Source of the DNA: Sulfuriferula sp. AH1
GTDB taxonomy: Bacteria > Pseudomonadota > Gammaproteobacteria > Burkholderiales > Sulfuriferulaceae
NCBI RefSeq assembly: GCF_002162035.1
Contig: NZ_CP021138.1
Span: 1,116,001-1,180,000 of the forward strand
DNA: 64,000 bases
Direction: 5' to 3'
Shown here: piece after piece, positions 28,793 to 38,581 of the stretch
How positions within the stretch are numbered: the first letter of the stretch is position 1
Layout: every line of letters begins with the position of its first letter
Notes under the pieces: generated by a model
Seen by the model: the letters and a program-made list of their open reading frames with translations, nothing else
Databases searched by the model: none
What the model was told of the DNA's origin: nothing
Program-made: the position numbers and the translations under genes

Positions 28793-29758
28793 ATGGGCAA
28801 GGCACGATGGTTTTCAGTCAGGGCCGGATTATCACCGCGCAGACGGTTGATACTGGGTGTGTTCTCATTCCTGCTGCCGCTCCTGATATGGTCCGTAGTG
28901 AGTTATGTGCCGTTTGTCTGGCATCCCAAGGTATTGATCACCAATCCGGGGGATGTGGATTATCTGCAGGTGGATATGTATGTAGATAAGGCTGTGTTTG
29001 AAGATGAACTGAAGAACATGCACGCGGAAGGCAAGGCTGCTCCGCAGGGTATTCCGGTCAACCCGGTTTACCTGCCGGCACCGCATCAGGTGGCCAAGGC
29101 ATTTTATACCGCTTTTACCACGCCACCCGAGCAGCAGGATACACCGTGGTTGCATGAAAGCTTGTGGCACAGCGTCAAGATTATTTTCTGGGGATTTCTG
29201 ATTTCGTCGTTAATCGGCGTGCCGCTGGGTATCGTTTGCGGCGCATACGGGCCGGTATCGCGACTGGTCGAGCCATTTATCGAGTTCTTTCGCTATCTGC
29301 CTGCGCCTGCTTTCGGCGCACTGGCGGTAGCCATACTGGGGATTTATGACGGGCCGAAGATTGCCATCATCGTGATCGGCACGCTGTTTCAGCAGGTACT
29401 GATTATCGCGAATACCACGCGCAAGCTGGATTACACCTTGCTGGAGGCGGCGATGACGCTGGGGACGACACCGTTCAAGCTGATTGCCAGGGTAGTGATT
29501 CCCGGTGTATTGCCTGACTTGTACCGGGATCAGCGCATCCTGCTGGGTTGGGCATGGACGTATCTGATCGTGGCCGAACTGATCGGTACCAGTTCCGGCA
29601 TCACCTGGTTCATTACCCAACAGGCGCGCTATCAGCATTTCGACAACGTGTACGCCGCTATCATCATGATAGGCATCCTCGGTCTGGGGATGGATTTAGT
29701 GCTGGCAAGGCTGGGGCACAGGCTGTTCCCGTGGGATCAGTCGCAGCACAAAAACTGA
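28793..29758 (+). CDS. ABC transporter permease (BPD type 1)
   Basis: 321 residues. An N-terminal TM ([21 protein letters not shown]) is followed by an unusually long periplasmic loop (~residues 40-120), then about five TM helices. A cytoplasmic EAA-like loop reads [24 protein letters not shown] around residues 223-246, the contact site for the ATPase. It is the membrane channel partner of the flanking binding protein and ATPase. It ends in TGATGATG, giving overlap or close coupling with the next gene. Confidence 0.9.
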   Translation: MGKARWFSVRAGLSPRRRLILGVFSFLLPLLIWSVVSYVPFVWHPKVLITNPGDVDYLQVDMYVDKAVFEDELKNMHAEGKAAPQGIPVNPVYLPAPHQVAKAFYTAFTTPPEQQDTPWLHESLWHSVKIIFWGFLISSLIGVPLGIVCGAYGPVSRLVEPFIEFFRYLPAPAFGALAVAILGIYDGPKIAIIVIGTLFQQVLIIANTTRKLDYTLLEAAMTLGTTPFKLIARVVIPGVLPDLYRDQRILLGWAWTYLIVAELIGTSSGITWFITQQARYQHFDNVYAAIIMIGILGLGMDLVLARLGHRLFPWDQSQHKN

Positions 29759-29787
29759 TGATGACGGACGGATTGGAAGGAATCAAT

Positions 29788-30696
29788 GTGAGCACCGAAC
29801 AACAAATACCCCGTTATATGCAGCAGTCCGCAGCGGTGCGGGAGCGCTTTGCCAAGATCAAACAGCGGGAGGTCATCCTCGAAGTGAAGCAGCTGGGTAA
29901 GATCTATCAATCGGCTCAGGGCGAAGTGACCGCGCTGCGCGGTGTGAATTTCACCATTCATCGGCGTGAGCTGGTGTGTGTGATCGGGCCTTCCGGCTGC
30001 GGTAAATCCACGCTGATCCGCATGCTGGCCGGACTGGAGCCGCATACCTCGGGTGAGGTGCTGCTGGATGGCAAGCCGGTTGATGGGCCGGGCAGCGATC
30101 GCGGCATGGTATTTCAGGGTTACACCCTGTTCCCGTGGCTGACGGTGAAAAAGAACGTCATGTTCGGTCCGGAAATAAACAACCACGGCAAGCTCGAAGC
30201 CGAGCGCAATGCACTGATGTGGCTTGATCTGGTAGGGCTGAGCAAGTTTGCCGATGCTTATCCGCACCAGTTGTCCGGCGGCATGAAACAACGCGTGGCG
30301 ATTGCCCGGGCACTGGTCAACCAGCCGCGGATTCTGTTGATGGATGAGCCGTTCGGCGCACTGGATGCGCAGACGCGCACCAAAATGCAGACGCATCTGC
30401 TGGATATCTGGAAGAACATCGATATTACTATCCTGTTCATTACCCATGATCTGGATGAAGCGATTTTCCTTGCCGACCGCATTCTGGTACTGAAAGCGCA
30501 TCCCGGTGAAGTGCAGGAATTTATCGAAGTGCCGGTGCCGCGGCCCCGTCATTCGGGGCAATCGGTGTCGGAAGAATTCCTGGCCACCAAGGCCAGGCTG
30601 GAAGAACTGATCCATCCTCCAGTGCTGGCGAGCGATGAGGACGAGGTTAAGCCGCACATGATCCGTTTTACCAACGTCGTCGACAATGTTGAATAA
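29788..30696 (+). CDS. ABC transporter ATP-binding protein (nitrate/taurine type)
   Basis: 302 residues from GTG 29788, which has GGAAGGA 6 nt upstream; ATG 29758 or 29761 in the same frame would add 9-10 residues and overlap the permease stop. Walker [11 protein letters not shown]-loop [10 protein letters not shown], signature [15 protein letters not shown], Walker [13 protein letters not shown] and H-loop FITHDLDEA are all intact, so it should be an active ATPase. A ~40-residue C-terminal tail follows the domain. It powers the transporter above. Confidence 0.92.
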   Translation: MSTEQQIPRYMQQSAAVRERFAKIKQREVILEVKQLGKIYQSAQGEVTALRGVNFTIHRRELVCVIGPSGCGKSTLIRMLAGLEPHTSGEVLLDGKPVDGPGSDRGMVFQGYTLFPWLTVKKNVMFGPEINNHGKLEAERNALMWLDLVGLSKFADAYPHQLSGGMKQRVAIARALVNQPRILLMDEPFGALDAQTRTKMQTHLLDIWKNIDITILFITHDLDEAIFLADRILVLKAHPGEVQEFIEVPVPRPRHSGQSVSEEFLATKARLEELIHPPVLASDEDEVKPHMIRFTNVVDNVE

Positions 30697-30706
30697 GGAT
30701 ACGTCA

Positions 30707-31055
30707 ATGTTCTGGTCACAATTAACCTGGGCGGAACTGCCGGAAAATCTCAAGGCGGTAAACGGCGCCGCCATACTGCCGGTCGGTGCGATCTAGCAGC
30801 ACGGGCCGCACATGGGCTGCGGTCAGGCTGGCCGAGGCGGATGCCCCGGATCGTACCGCAGGCCGCGTGTTTGCCCATCCGGTCAATCGCACCAGCCTGA
30901 CCGGAGTCACCGGTTTCCCGAGTCAGGCCAGTGCGAGCAAGGGACGCGAATGGTTCGAGTGGATGGTAGAGGGTCTGAGCGAACTGATTTTGCGTGGCGT
31001 GGCTGAAGAACCGCTGCTGGATCAGTCCTATTTCGGATCATGCAAGTACGGGTAA
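30707..31055 (+). pseudogene. degraded creatininase-family amidohydrolase
   Basis: From ATG 30707 the frame gives a creatininase-like start (FWSQLTWAELPENL ... AAILPVGAI) in which the invariant Glu of the metal-site motif ...VGAIEQHGPH is replaced by an amber TAG at 30794-30796, followed by QHGPHM. The middle of the protein is absent. A different frame (+1) then gives a creatininase-like C-terminal segment (RTSLTGVTGFPSQASASKGREWFEWM...) up to a stop at 31055. Intact family members are ~240-260 residues, so roughly 450 nt are deleted. Creatininases open cyclic amides; the intact gene would have linked transporter substrate breakdown to glutamine synthesis. Confidence 0.8.
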
Positions 31056-31121
31056 GCAGCAAAAAATGGTCAGGTGATGAATGTTTCGTTTAATTAATTC
31101 AGGTTGCACAAGGAAAACAGT

Positions 31122-32483
31122 ATGAAATCCAAAGCAGAAGTCGCACGCATTCAACAGGAGCTGAAAGACAAAGGCGTCAAGTATTGCATCGGCGCTTATG
31201 TCGATATCCATGGCATGCAGAAAGCCAAGGTCGTGCCGCTCGATCACTTGCCGCAAATGGCCGCCGGTTCCGAGCGTTATACCGGTTATGCGCTGGACGG
31301 TCTGGGACAGGAGCCGAATGACGACGAACTGACTTCCGTTCCCGATCTCGACCACATCATCCAGTTGCCGTGGGAGCCCAAGATCGCGTGGATGCCGGCC
31401 GACAACCATTTTCAGGGCAAGCCTTATGCACTGAATACCCGTGTGGCGCTGAAAAATCAGTTGGCCAAGGCTGCGGAAATGGGTTATGGCATGAACCTGG
31501 GCATCGAATGCGAAATCTATCTGCTGAAAGAAGAGACGGATGGCAGCCTGTCGGTGCCGAATCCGGAAGATAACCTGGCCAAGCCGTGTTACGACGTACG
31601 CGGCTTTGTCGCCAGTTTCGCCTGGCTGGACAAAGTGGCGAGCTGCATCAATAATCTGGGCTGGGATCTGTATTCGTTCGACCATGAAGACGGTCACAGC
31701 CAATTCGAATTCGATTTCAATTATGCTGATGCGCTGACGACCTGCGACCGCCTGACTTTTTTCCGTTTCATGGCGAAACATTATGCCAGGGAAGAAGGCC
31801 TGATCGCCACCATGATGCCCAAGCCGTTTGCGGACAAGACCGGAACCGGCGCGCATTTCAACATGTCGCTATACGACCTGGAAACCGGTAAAAACCTGTT
31901 TGCCTGCGATCCTGAGGACGACCCGCGCGGCATCGGCCTGACTCCGCTGGGCTACCATTTCATCGCCGGTATCCTCAAACATGGTCGAGCATTGTGTGCG
32001 GTGTTCGCGCCGACAGTGAACAGTTACAAGCGTCTGGTGCGCCGCGGTGCGATGAACTACTTCTCGTGGGCGCCGGTGTTCAATTCCTACGGCTCGAATA
32101 ATCGTACCAATTCGGTACGCGTGCCGGCAGGCGGCGGTCGCTGTGAATCGCGTAATGCCGACGGTTCGGTGAATCCGTATCTGGCGGCAACGCTGGTATT
32201 GGCGGCCGGTCTGGAGGGCGTACGTGAGGCGATGAACCCGGGTGAACCGAACGAAGATAACCTGTACGCCATCTCCGATGCTGAACGTAGTGCTCGCGGC
32301 ATCGAGTTCCTGCCGCAGACACTGCAGGAAGCGGTAACTGCATTTGCCGAAGATCCGCTGGTGGAGCAGGTACTGGGGAAGGCGTTGCGCGATGAATTCA
32401 TCAAGTACAAGACCGCCGAGTGGGAAGCCTATCATCTCAGCGTGAGCCAATGGGAAATCAAGCGTTACAGTCAGATGTTCTAG
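31122..32483 (+). CDS. glnT: type III glutamine synthetase (GlnT family)
   Basis: 453 residues from ATG 31122 (AAGGA 7 nt upstream; TTG 31104 is in frame but unlikely). The sequence matches the short GlnT/type III-annotated branch of glutamine synthetases, with GIECEIYLL for the metal-binding Glu residues, [20 protein letters not shown] and the [10 protein letters not shown] ... [15 protein letters not shown] block. It would ligate ammonia to glutamate using ATP. Some members make gamma-glutamyl-amides such as gamma-glutamylmethylamide instead, and context with an amine-type transporter leaves that open. Probably in the same sigma-54 operon as the ABC transporter. Confidence 0.9.
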   Translation: MKSKAEVARIQQELKDKGVKYCIGAYVDIHGMQKAKVVPLDHLPQMAAGSERYTGYALDGLGQEPNDDELTSVPDLDHIIQLPWEPKIAWMPADNHFQGKPYALNTRVALKNQLAKAAEMGYGMNLGIECEIYLLKEETDGSLSVPNPEDNLAKPCYDVRGFVASFAWLDKVASCINNLGWDLYSFDHEDGHSQFEFDFNYADALTTCDRLTFFRFMAKHYAREEGLIATMMPKPFADKTGTGAHFNMSLYDLETGKNLFACDPEDDPRGIGLTPLGYHFIAGILKHGRALCAVFAPTVNSYKRLVRRGAMNYFSWAPVFNSYGSNNRTNSVRVPAGGGRCESRNADGSVNPYLAATLVLAAGLEGVREAMNPGEPNEDNLYAISDAERSARGIEFLPQTLQEAVTAFAEDPLVEQVLGKALRDEFIKYKTAEWEAYHLSVSQWEIKRYSQMF

Positions 32484-32493
32484 GAGCCAGCTT

Positions 32494-32949
32494 GTGCGTA
32501 AATCCGCGAATAAACCGAATCATCTGGTGAGCCGCATCAGTGTTTCCCTGCCGCAGGAGTTGCTGGTCGAGCTGGATAATATGGTCGAATGTCGCGGGTT
32601 CGATAGTCGTTCGCAAGCCATCAGCGACATGATAAACCAGCAACTGGTCGAGCATAAACGCCAGCTGGGAGACGAGGTGATGGCCGGCACGATTACCGTG
32701 TTTTATGACCGTTCGGTACCGGGGCTGCAGAAGAAATTGTCGGATTTGCAGTTCAAGCATATTGATGAGGTGATCAGTTCGCTGCATGTGCATCTTGCCG
32801 AGAACAAGATGATGGAAGTGATCCTGGTGCAGGGGCCTGCGCGGCGGATGCAGTCCATAGCCAATGAAATCATTGCATTGCGTGGAGTGATTACCGGCAG
32901 GCTGCAATTGATGGCCGCGGTGATTCCGCCGCTGTACCCGTTGTCATGA
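32494..32949 (+). CDS. NikR-like ribbon-helix-helix regulator
   Basis: 151 residues from GTG 32494, with AGGAG 7 nt upstream. N-terminal RHH DNA-binding domain ([34 protein letters not shown]); C-terminal ACT-like NikR domain ([26 protein letters not shown]). Of the known Ni(II) ligands, H98 and H100 match the HVH pair, but the ligand Cys (E. coli C95) is Met here (M106 in NKMMEV). Nickel sensing as in NikR is therefore doubtful. It follows glnT by 10 nt and is the best candidate to regulate this nitrogen operon. Confidence 0.87.
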   Translation: [151 protein letters not shown]

Positions 32950-32958
32950 TAGATTGTT

Positions 32959-34260
32959 TCATGATGCATGCACGACAGCCAGCTCGCCCCAGCGCGTCGT
33001 ATAGTTGGGTGACCGGTTGCCGAGTTTGACCGACCATGCTTGCCGTGCTGCTATGCCGGCGATGCCTGTGCCCAGCATGTTTTTGCCGTATTTGCGGTTC
33101 ACCGCATCCAGCGTCTGCATTAGCGTCGTGCGCCGGGTGGTAGCGGCGACATCGGTAAACAGATTCATGGCTGCCTGATGTTTGGGCGCCAGTTCCATCA
33201 GTGTGACGCCGGCCTTGGCATAGGCATAACCTGGATGGAACAGGCGTTTCAGGCCGATGATGGCAGCTGCGTTGAGTTGCAGGGTGTCGTCGGTGGCATC
33301 GGTCAGCGGCACGATAAAGCTCGGGCTGTATTGCGGTTCCCCGGACTGATGCGGGTTGGTGCGGATGTACACCTGTATGGCACCTGCTACCGAATGCTGT
33401 TGCCGCAGTTTCTCCGCGGCGCGCGAGACGTAGAGTGTGACCGCCGCCTCCAGTTCTTCCATCCTGTGAATCGTCCGGCCGAATGAGCGGCTCGAGATGA
33501 TCTGCTGCCGGGGCGAGGCTATCTCATCCAGCGCAAGGCAGGAGATGCCGCGCAATTCCTGCACCGTGCGTTCCAGCATCACCGAGAAGCGCTGGCGGAT
33601 GCGGGCGGGGTCGGCATCGCGCAGATCCTTGACGCTGTGTATGCCGATCGTATTCAGCGCCTGCGTGAGCTGGCGTCCTACCCCCCAGACTTCGGCGACG
33701 CTGATGCCGGTGAGCAGGTCGTCCCGCGCAGCAGGCTCGAGTACCGTCAGATCACAGACGTTGTGCCAGTGTGCCTGTTTTTTGGCGATATGATTGGCGA
33801 GCTTGGCCAGCGTTTTGGTGGAGGCGATGCCCACACACACCGGCAGTCCCAGCCATTGCAGTACGCGTTGCCGCATTTCCTGGGCGTACCGGGTGAGGTC
33901 GGGATGCAGCCCGCTGAAATCGAGAAAGCATTCGTCGATGGAATAGATTTCCTGATGCGGGCTGAATTGCGCCAGCAGCGACATGATGCGATTGCTCATG
34001 TCGGCATAGAGCGGGAAGTTGCTCGACAGTGCGACGATGTCATGCTGTCGGGCCAGATGTTTAAATTTGAACCACGGCGCGCCCATTGCTACACCCAGCG
34101 CCTTCACTTCGGCAGAGCGGGCGACGACGCAGCCGTCGTTGTTGGACAGTACCACCACCGGCTTGCCTTCCAGATCGGGGCGAAACAGGCGCTCGCAGGA
34201 AACGAAACAGTTGTTCACGTCGACTAGCGCGATGCGTCCAGAGGGTATCATGGCCGTCAT
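32959..34260 (-). CDS. umuC: DNA polymerase V catalytic subunit UmuC
   Basis: 433 residues, a Y-family translesion polymerase. Catalytic acidic residues are in [16 protein letters not shown] (first Asp) and [12 protein letters not shown] (Asp-Glu pair); the fingers motif [15 protein letters not shown] and the little-finger and C-terminal regions are complete. With cleaved UmuD it copies past DNA lesions during SOS. It overlaps umuD by 4 nt (ATGA), so the two are translationally coupled. Confidence 0.96.
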   Translation of the reverse strand: MTAMIPSGRIALVDVNNCFVSCERLFRPDLEGKPVVVLSNNDGCVVARSAEVKALGVAMGAPWFKFKHLARQHDIVALSSNFPLYADMSNRIMSLLAQFSPHQEIYSIDECFLDFSGLHPDLTRYAQEMRQRVLQWLGLPVCVGIASTKTLAKLANHIAKKQAHWHNVCDLTVLEPAARDDLLTGISVAEVWGVGRQLTQALNTIGIHSVKDLRDADPARIRQRFSVMLERTVQELRGISCLALDEIASPRQQIISSRSFGRTIHRMEELEAAVTLYVSRAAEKLRQQHSVAGAIQVYIRTNPHQSGEPQYSPSFIVPLTDATDDTLQLNAAAIIGLKRLFHPGYAYAKAGVTLMELAPKHQAAMNLFTDVAATTRRTTLMQTLDAVNRKYGKNMLGTGIAGIAARQAWSVKLGNRSPNYTTRWGELAVVHAS

Positions 34261-34850
34261 ACCTTGTGCAGGACACGGGTTACGACACCCCAGATCGTCA
34301 GCTCTTCTTCAGCGCTGATGACGATGTCCTGGAACTCCGGATTCTCCGGCACCAGCCGAATGGTAGTATCGGTCTTATGCAGGCGTTTCACTGTCAGTTC
34401 ATTGTTCACCACGGCTACCACGATATTGCCGTGGCTGGGGTGCAAAGCCCGATCGACGATGATTTCATCGCCGTCGTGGATGCCGGCATTGACTATCGAC
34501 CAGCCGGATACGCGCAGGATAAAAGTGGCTTCGCGATGGATGATGAGGTGTTCATTGAGATCGACGCTATCCATAACATGATCGTCAGCCGGGCTGGGGA
34601 AACCGGCGGGCACGGTGTGGGACATCATGGGGATACTTCGGCGCTGAATTTCCATGCGCACCGCCTGAATCGCGGTGATGGCACAGACTTTCCGTTGCGA
34701 GGCGCCTTGTTGCTGACGAAGCTTGCCCAGGTAATCCAGAATGATGGGAATCTGGCTTTCCGGAATCCGTATCTGTTTGGTCGGCTCGCCGTATATGGTC
34801 TTGCGTCCTGCACCGGAACGCTTGCCGCCATGGGTGGTTTCATTGCTCAT
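34257..34850 (-). CDS. umuD: UmuD-like S24 autoprotease subunit with N-terminal extension
   Basis: 197 residues, longer than E. coli UmuD (139). The S24 core is textbook: predicted cleavage between A82 and G83 (VPA-GFPSP), catalytic S118 (VSGWSIV) and K155 (LTVKRL). Spacings of 36 and 37 residues equal those of E. coli (24/60/97). The ~55-residue extension contains [14 protein letters not shown] and [11 protein letters not shown], a basic segment that looks able to bind nucleic acid or protein; its role is unknown. After RecA-stimulated self-cleavage it would activate UmuC. Confidence 0.93.
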   Translation of the reverse strand: MSNETTHGGKRSGAGRKTIYGEPTKQIRIPESQIPIILDYLGKLRQQQGASQRKVCAITAIQAVRMEIQRRSIPMMSHTVPAGFPSPADDHVMDSVDLNEHLIIHREATFILRVSGWSIVNAGIHDGDEIIVDRALHPSHGNIVVAVVNNELTVKRLHKTDTTIRLVPENPEFQDIVISAEEELTIWGVVTRVLHKV

Positions 34851-34856
34851 GGGATT

Positions 34857-34885
34857 TATCTTGAAATTGTTGCAAAATCAAGATA
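34857..34885. promoter_or_regulatory. perfect inverted repeat in the umuD leader (candidate operator)
   Basis: Arms TATCTTGA (34857-34864) and TCAAGATA (34878-34885) with a 13-nt A/T-rich spacer, ending 7 bp upstream of the umuD ATG. I see no CTGT-N8-ACAG LexA box here, so this may be the SOS-type operator of this lineage, an autoregulatory site, or a leader hairpin hiding the ribosome-binding site. Confidence 0.45.
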
Positions 34886-34989
34886 AGGATAGCATAGCCG
34901 CTGTCTCAGTGGCATATAAATAAAATGTTCATGCCGATCAAGCAGGATGGTGCAGGGAATAACCGGGGCTGTTATTCCCTGTTTGATTG

Positions 34990-35454
34990 CTATACGGAGG
35001 AGAGGCTGGTGCGAGTTTGCGTTTCGTGTATCTTTTCGCTGGCGATCAATTTGACTAATTCGCCCATCTCTTCTGTCAATAGTTCCAGCAGATCGTCCAG
35101 GGTGACGATGCCGACCAGGCCGTTGCGGCTATCTACCACAGGCATACGGCGTATCCCTCTGGAACGCATGTAACGCATGGTTTCGAAGATGCCTTCGTCT
35201 TCGCCGACTGTGGCGAGTTCCAGCCCCATGATATCGCCTGCGGTGAGCACGGAAGCATCGAGGCCCATGGCGACGATTTCCAGCACGATATCGCGATCGG
35301 TGACGATGCCCACAGGCACGCGCCTGCCATCGATTTCATCGACCACAACCAGATCGCCTGCATGATATTGACGCATTAAGCAGGCGGTTTCCAGTACGGT
35401 AGTTTCGCGCTGAGCGACCGCCACTTCCCTGTTGCAAATTTCACCTATCGCCAT
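34990..35454 (-). CDS. CBS-domain pair protein
   Basis: 154 residues from ATG 35454 (AAGGAAA about 8 nt upstream; the frame extends to 35574 but that part is not protein-like). Two CBS motifs fill the protein: REVAVAQRETTVLETACLM...VPVGIVTDRDIV and LELATVGEDEGIFETMRYM...GLVGIVTLDDLLELL. Stand-alone CBS pairs bind adenine nucleotides and act as energy or redox sensors or modulators of partner proteins; the partner is unknown. A Thr/Ser tail ends the protein. Confidence 0.9.
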   Translation of the reverse strand: MAIGEICNREVAVAQRETTVLETACLMRQYHAGDLVVVDEIDGRRVPVGIVTDRDIVLEIVAMGLDASVLTAGDIMGLELATVGEDEGIFETMRYMRSRGIRRMPVVDSRNGLVGIVTLDDLLELLTEEMGELVKLIASEKIHETQTRTSLSSV

Positions 35455-35810
35455 GATGTCGTTTCCTTCTTCAATCGATTTAAGGCAAATGGCCTGTACT
35501 GAACTTCTGATCTTTACGGCCAGCTCCTGCCGGCAAGGACGGATGACGGCATGTTGGCGGCATCCATGAAGCATGAGGAATATTTGATTATAGTAGGCAA
35601 TGGCTTAATTGCCGGATATCGGGTGATTTACTCATATAAGCAGTTGAATTTATGTGTTTGATGGTCTTTAATGGAACTGCAGGCATGAATGGGAATGCAG
35701 AAGCCGCCTTGGGATGATCGTCTTCCGGGAGTGAGCAAGGGAAATCACGCCGGTATGCCGGCCCGATTGCATCTGCTCGTGAAGGTGCAAATTTAATAGA
35801 GGGGTTAATC
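35455..35810. other. intergenic region between the CBS gene and hpf
   Basis: 356 bp between divergent genes. No convincing gene or RNA was seen; a 74-codon minus-strand frame here lacks a ribosome-binding site and family features. It should hold the promoters of both neighbours; GAGGGG at its right end is the hpf ribosome-binding site. Confidence 0.5.
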
Positions 35811-36356
35811 ATGAAAATTCCGCTTCAAATTACGCTCCGTGATATCCCGAGTTCTGAAGCGGTGGAGGCCACCATCCGTGAAAAAGCGGAGAAACTCAAC
35901 CGTGCGCATCCGCACATCATGTCGTGCCGCGTTACGGTAGAAATGCCGGGTAAACATAAACATCAGGGCAAAGAGTTCAATATCCGCATCGATATCACCG
36001 TTCCCGGCAGCGAGATCGTGGTGAATCGTATTCACGACCAGGATATCTATGTGGCCTTGCGCGACTCTTTCGATGCGGCCAAACGCCAGCTGGAGGACTA
36101 TAACCGCAAGCAGAGCGGTCAGGTCAAAGTGCATGAGCCGGAATTTCAGGGGCGCATTGCGCGTTTGTTTGATGAGGATGGGTGTGGCTTCATTCAGACT
36201 GCAGATGGCCAGGAGTTATATTTTAGCCGCGAGAACCTGGTGAATATCGACTTTAGTCAGCTTAAACCTGGACTTGAGGTGCGCTTTATTGAGGAGCTGG
36301 CTGCAGAAGGCATGCAGGCCAAGCGGATAAGCGTAAGCAAGAATGCAATCGGTTAA
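35811..36356 (+). CDS. HPF/RaiA ribosome-associated factor fused to a cold-shock-like domain
   Basis: 181 residues. Residues 1-105 are an HPF/RaiA-type domain (LQITLRDIPSSEAVEATIREKAEKL, ALRDSFDAAKRQLEDY), which in family members binds the 30S decoding centre and hibernates or protects ribosomes. Residues ~110-175 form a cold-shock-like OB fold (GRIARLFDEDGCGFIQTADGQELYFSRENL, LKPGLEVRF) in place of the dimerising tail of long HPF. GAGGGG precedes the ATG. Placed among stress genes, it is probably a stress or stationary-phase factor. Confidence 0.9.
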   Translation: MKIPLQITLRDIPSSEAVEATIREKAEKLNRAHPHIMSCRVTVEMPGKHKHQGKEFNIRIDITVPGSEIVVNRIHDQDIYVALRDSFDAAKRQLEDYNRKQSGQVKVHEPEFQGRIARLFDEDGCGFIQTADGQELYFSRENLVNIDFSQLKPGLEVRFIEELAAEGMQAKRISVSKNAIG

Positions 36357-36454
36357 TCGATGTAATGAAAAAATGATAACTCGGTACAGCCATGTTGTAC
36401 CGCATACCGCTCATTAATTTATTTTAGGTTTTATAAACGACAGGAGTAATCGCG

Positions 36455-37108
36455 ATGCCTACAGCCAAGTCAGCCCCGGTAGTTAAATCAAAACCCGAGG
36501 TTAAATCAAAACCGGCAGCCAAACCCCCGGCTGCAGTTAAGTCCAAAACCGAAATTAAATCCTCATCCGCAGCTAAATCCAAACCTGCGGCTGCGGCGAA
36601 ATCCGCCGTTAAACCAAAATCCCAGTCTGCAAGCAAGCCTCGTGCCACGAAGAATGTCGTTACGCCTGAAGAGCGTTATCAGATGATTGCCAAGGCGGCT
36701 TACTTCCGGGCGGAGAAACGTGGTTTCGTTTCTGGCGATACTGCGCAGGACTGGCTGGAGGCGGAGGCGGAAATTGACCGTGTGCTGCAAACGCCAAAGC
36801 GCACAGCCAAGGCATCGCCAACCGCATTAAAGCAGGCCTTTCAGCAAGAACTGGAAACGCAGATCCATGAATGGGATCTCAGAATCGCCGATCTGAAAGT
36901 CAAGGCGCAAGGCGCCAGAGCAGACCTCAGAGCCGATTATGAGAAGCAGTTTGAGATATTGACGAAAAAGCGTGATGCAGTTCAGGCCAAAATGCAGGAA
37001 TTGGGTGCCCGGGTCGGAGATGTATGGGAAGATTTGAAAGGCGGTACGGAAAAAGCGTGGGATGAGATGCAAAGGACGCTGGATCAGATTGCCGGCCGTT
37101 TCAAATAA
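36455..37108 (+). CDS. DUF2934 protein with Lys/Ala/Pro-rich N-terminus and coiled-coil C-terminus
   Basis: 217 residues. Residues 1-68 are low-complexity, basic, with repeated K-S-K-P/A-A-K units like histone H1-type tails. Residues ~70-110 form a DUF2934 domain (EERYQMIAKAAYFRAEKRGF, WLEAEAEIDR). The rest is a charged coiled coil (LETQIHEWDLRIADLKVKA...). AGGAG lies 8 nt before the ATG. The tail suggests nucleic-acid or polyanion binding; the function is unknown. Confidence 0.85.
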   Translation: MPTAKSAPVVKSKPEVKSKPAAKPPAAVKSKTEIKSSSAAKSKPAAAAKSAVKPKSQSASKPRATKNVVTPEERYQMIAKAAYFRAEKRGFVSGDTAQDWLEAEAEIDRVLQTPKRTAKASPTALKQAFQQELETQIHEWDLRIADLKVKAQGARADLRADYEKQFEILTKKRDAVQAKMQELGARVGDVWEDLKGGTEKAWDEMQRTLDQIAGRFK

Positions 37109-37256
37109 TGTAGCGCCTTTTCAATCGGGTGTTTTCGGCCGACGCGAGTCTTCGCTTGCTGTTGGGTATCTCCGGCAAGGCGACCTGCATGCAGGCGGCT
37201 ATCTCTATTTATTTACTGCAATAAATTCAGAAGTCGAGTCAGAGGAGAGTTTAAGT

Positions 37257-38492
37257 ATGTTGCGTACACAAATGTTAAACCTGGTGGAACGGAAATTACG
37301 TTATCGGGTTTTGCCGGTCAGCATCAATTTCTGGGGTGAGCGTGAGTTGCACCTGGGCAATCCGTTTAAAGTCAAACTTTCTGTGCGCTCGCCACAGGTT
37401 CTCGGTTCTCTGGCTAATCCTACTCTGGGTAAGCTCGCCCAAAATTATGTCGAACAGCAAATCGATCTGGAAGGCGATATACGCGACATTATTCGACTTG
37501 GTGAAGTGCTATGCGATGCCGGCTCCTGTATCGATCGAAAGAACCGGATGAATTTGAGCTGGCTGTTGCATCCGCGGCAGAGTAACAGCAAAAATATCAG
37601 TTATCACTATGACGTGTCCGATGATTTTTATGCGTTGTGGCTGGATAAGCGATTGGTGTATTCCTGCGGGTATTTCAAACATGCCGATGACAGTCTCGAC
37701 CTGGCTCAGGAGCAAAAGCTCGACCATATTTGCCGCAAGCTTGATTTAAGACCGGGCGAACGGTTTCTGGATATCGGTTGCGGTTGGGGCGGTTTGTTCT
37801 TCTGGGCGGCAGAAAATTACGGGGTGCAGGCAACGGGCATTACCCTCAGCGAGAATCAGTATGAGCATGTGCGTGCGGAGATAATCAAGCGGGGACTTCA
37901 GGGCCGCTGTGATGTGCGATTAATGGATTATCGCGACATGCCGGAGACGGAACAGTATGACAAGATTGCATCTGTGGGTATGTTTGAACATGTAGGCAGG
38001 AAAAATCTGCCGCATTATTTTGGCAAGATATTTCGCTTGTTGACGCCCGGCGGGCTGGTGCTGAATCATGGCATCACTGCGGCTAATCTCGGTACTGATG
38101 GCTTGGGTAGCGGTATCAGCGAGTTCGTTGAGCAATATGTTTTTCCAGGCGGTGAGCTGGTGCATGTCTCCAATGTGATCGAGGCCATGTCGCAGCAGAA
38201 TCTGGAATGCGTGGATACCGAAAGTCTGCGTCCGCATTATGCCAAAACGCTTTGGCATTGGGTCGATCGGCTGGAAGCGCGGCGAGATGAAGCGAAGCAA
38301 TTAATAGGCGAGAAAAAATACCGCATATGGCAGATATACATGGGTGGATCGGCTCATGCGTTCGAGCGCGGATGGATGTCGCTGTTCCAGATCCTCGCAG
38401 GCAAACCGCTGGCTGACGGCAGTTTGCCTTACCCTTTTACGCGCGAACATTTTTATGGCCCTGCCTTGAAACCGTTGCAGGGGTTTCATTGA
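37257..38492 (+). CDS. cfa: cyclopropane-fatty-acyl-phospholipid synthase family SAM methyltransferase
   Basis: 411 residues from ATG 37257 (GAGGAGAG upstream); the frame is open to 37062, but that overlaps the previous gene. The N-terminal lipid-binding region precedes a SAM domain with FLDIGCGWGGLFFWAAE (motif I), TLSENQY, MDYRDMPE and VGMFEHVGRKN, all hallmarks of Cfa. It would add a methylene bridge to unsaturated acyl chains of membrane phospholipids, a stationary-phase and acid-stress adaptation. A paralogous CFA-like enzyme with another substrate cannot be excluded. Confidence 0.92.
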   Translation: MLRTQMLNLVERKLRYRVLPVSINFWGERELHLGNPFKVKLSVRSPQVLGSLANPTLGKLAQNYVEQQIDLEGDIRDIIRLGEVLCDAGSCIDRKNRMNLSWLLHPRQSNSKNISYHYDVSDDFYALWLDKRLVYSCGYFKHADDSLDLAQEQKLDHICRKLDLRPGERFLDIGCGWGGLFFWAAENYGVQATGITLSENQYEHVRAEIIKRGLQGRCDVRLMDYRDMPETEQYDKIASVGMFEHVGRKNLPHYFGKIFRLLTPGGLVLNHGITAANLGTDGLGSGISEFVEQYVFPGGELVHVSNVIEAMSQQNLECVDTESLRPHYAKTLWHWVDRLEARRDEAKQLIGEKKYRIWQIYMGGSAHAFERGWMSLFQILAGKPLADGSLPYPFTREHFYGPALKPLQGFH

Positions 38493-38581
38493 GTGGATGG
38501 TGTGCTTGGCTGTCGCGGTAGCGCTTTGCGCTTCCCGATACAGGCAACTCGCATCCAGATGACCAGATCAGGAGATGCATC

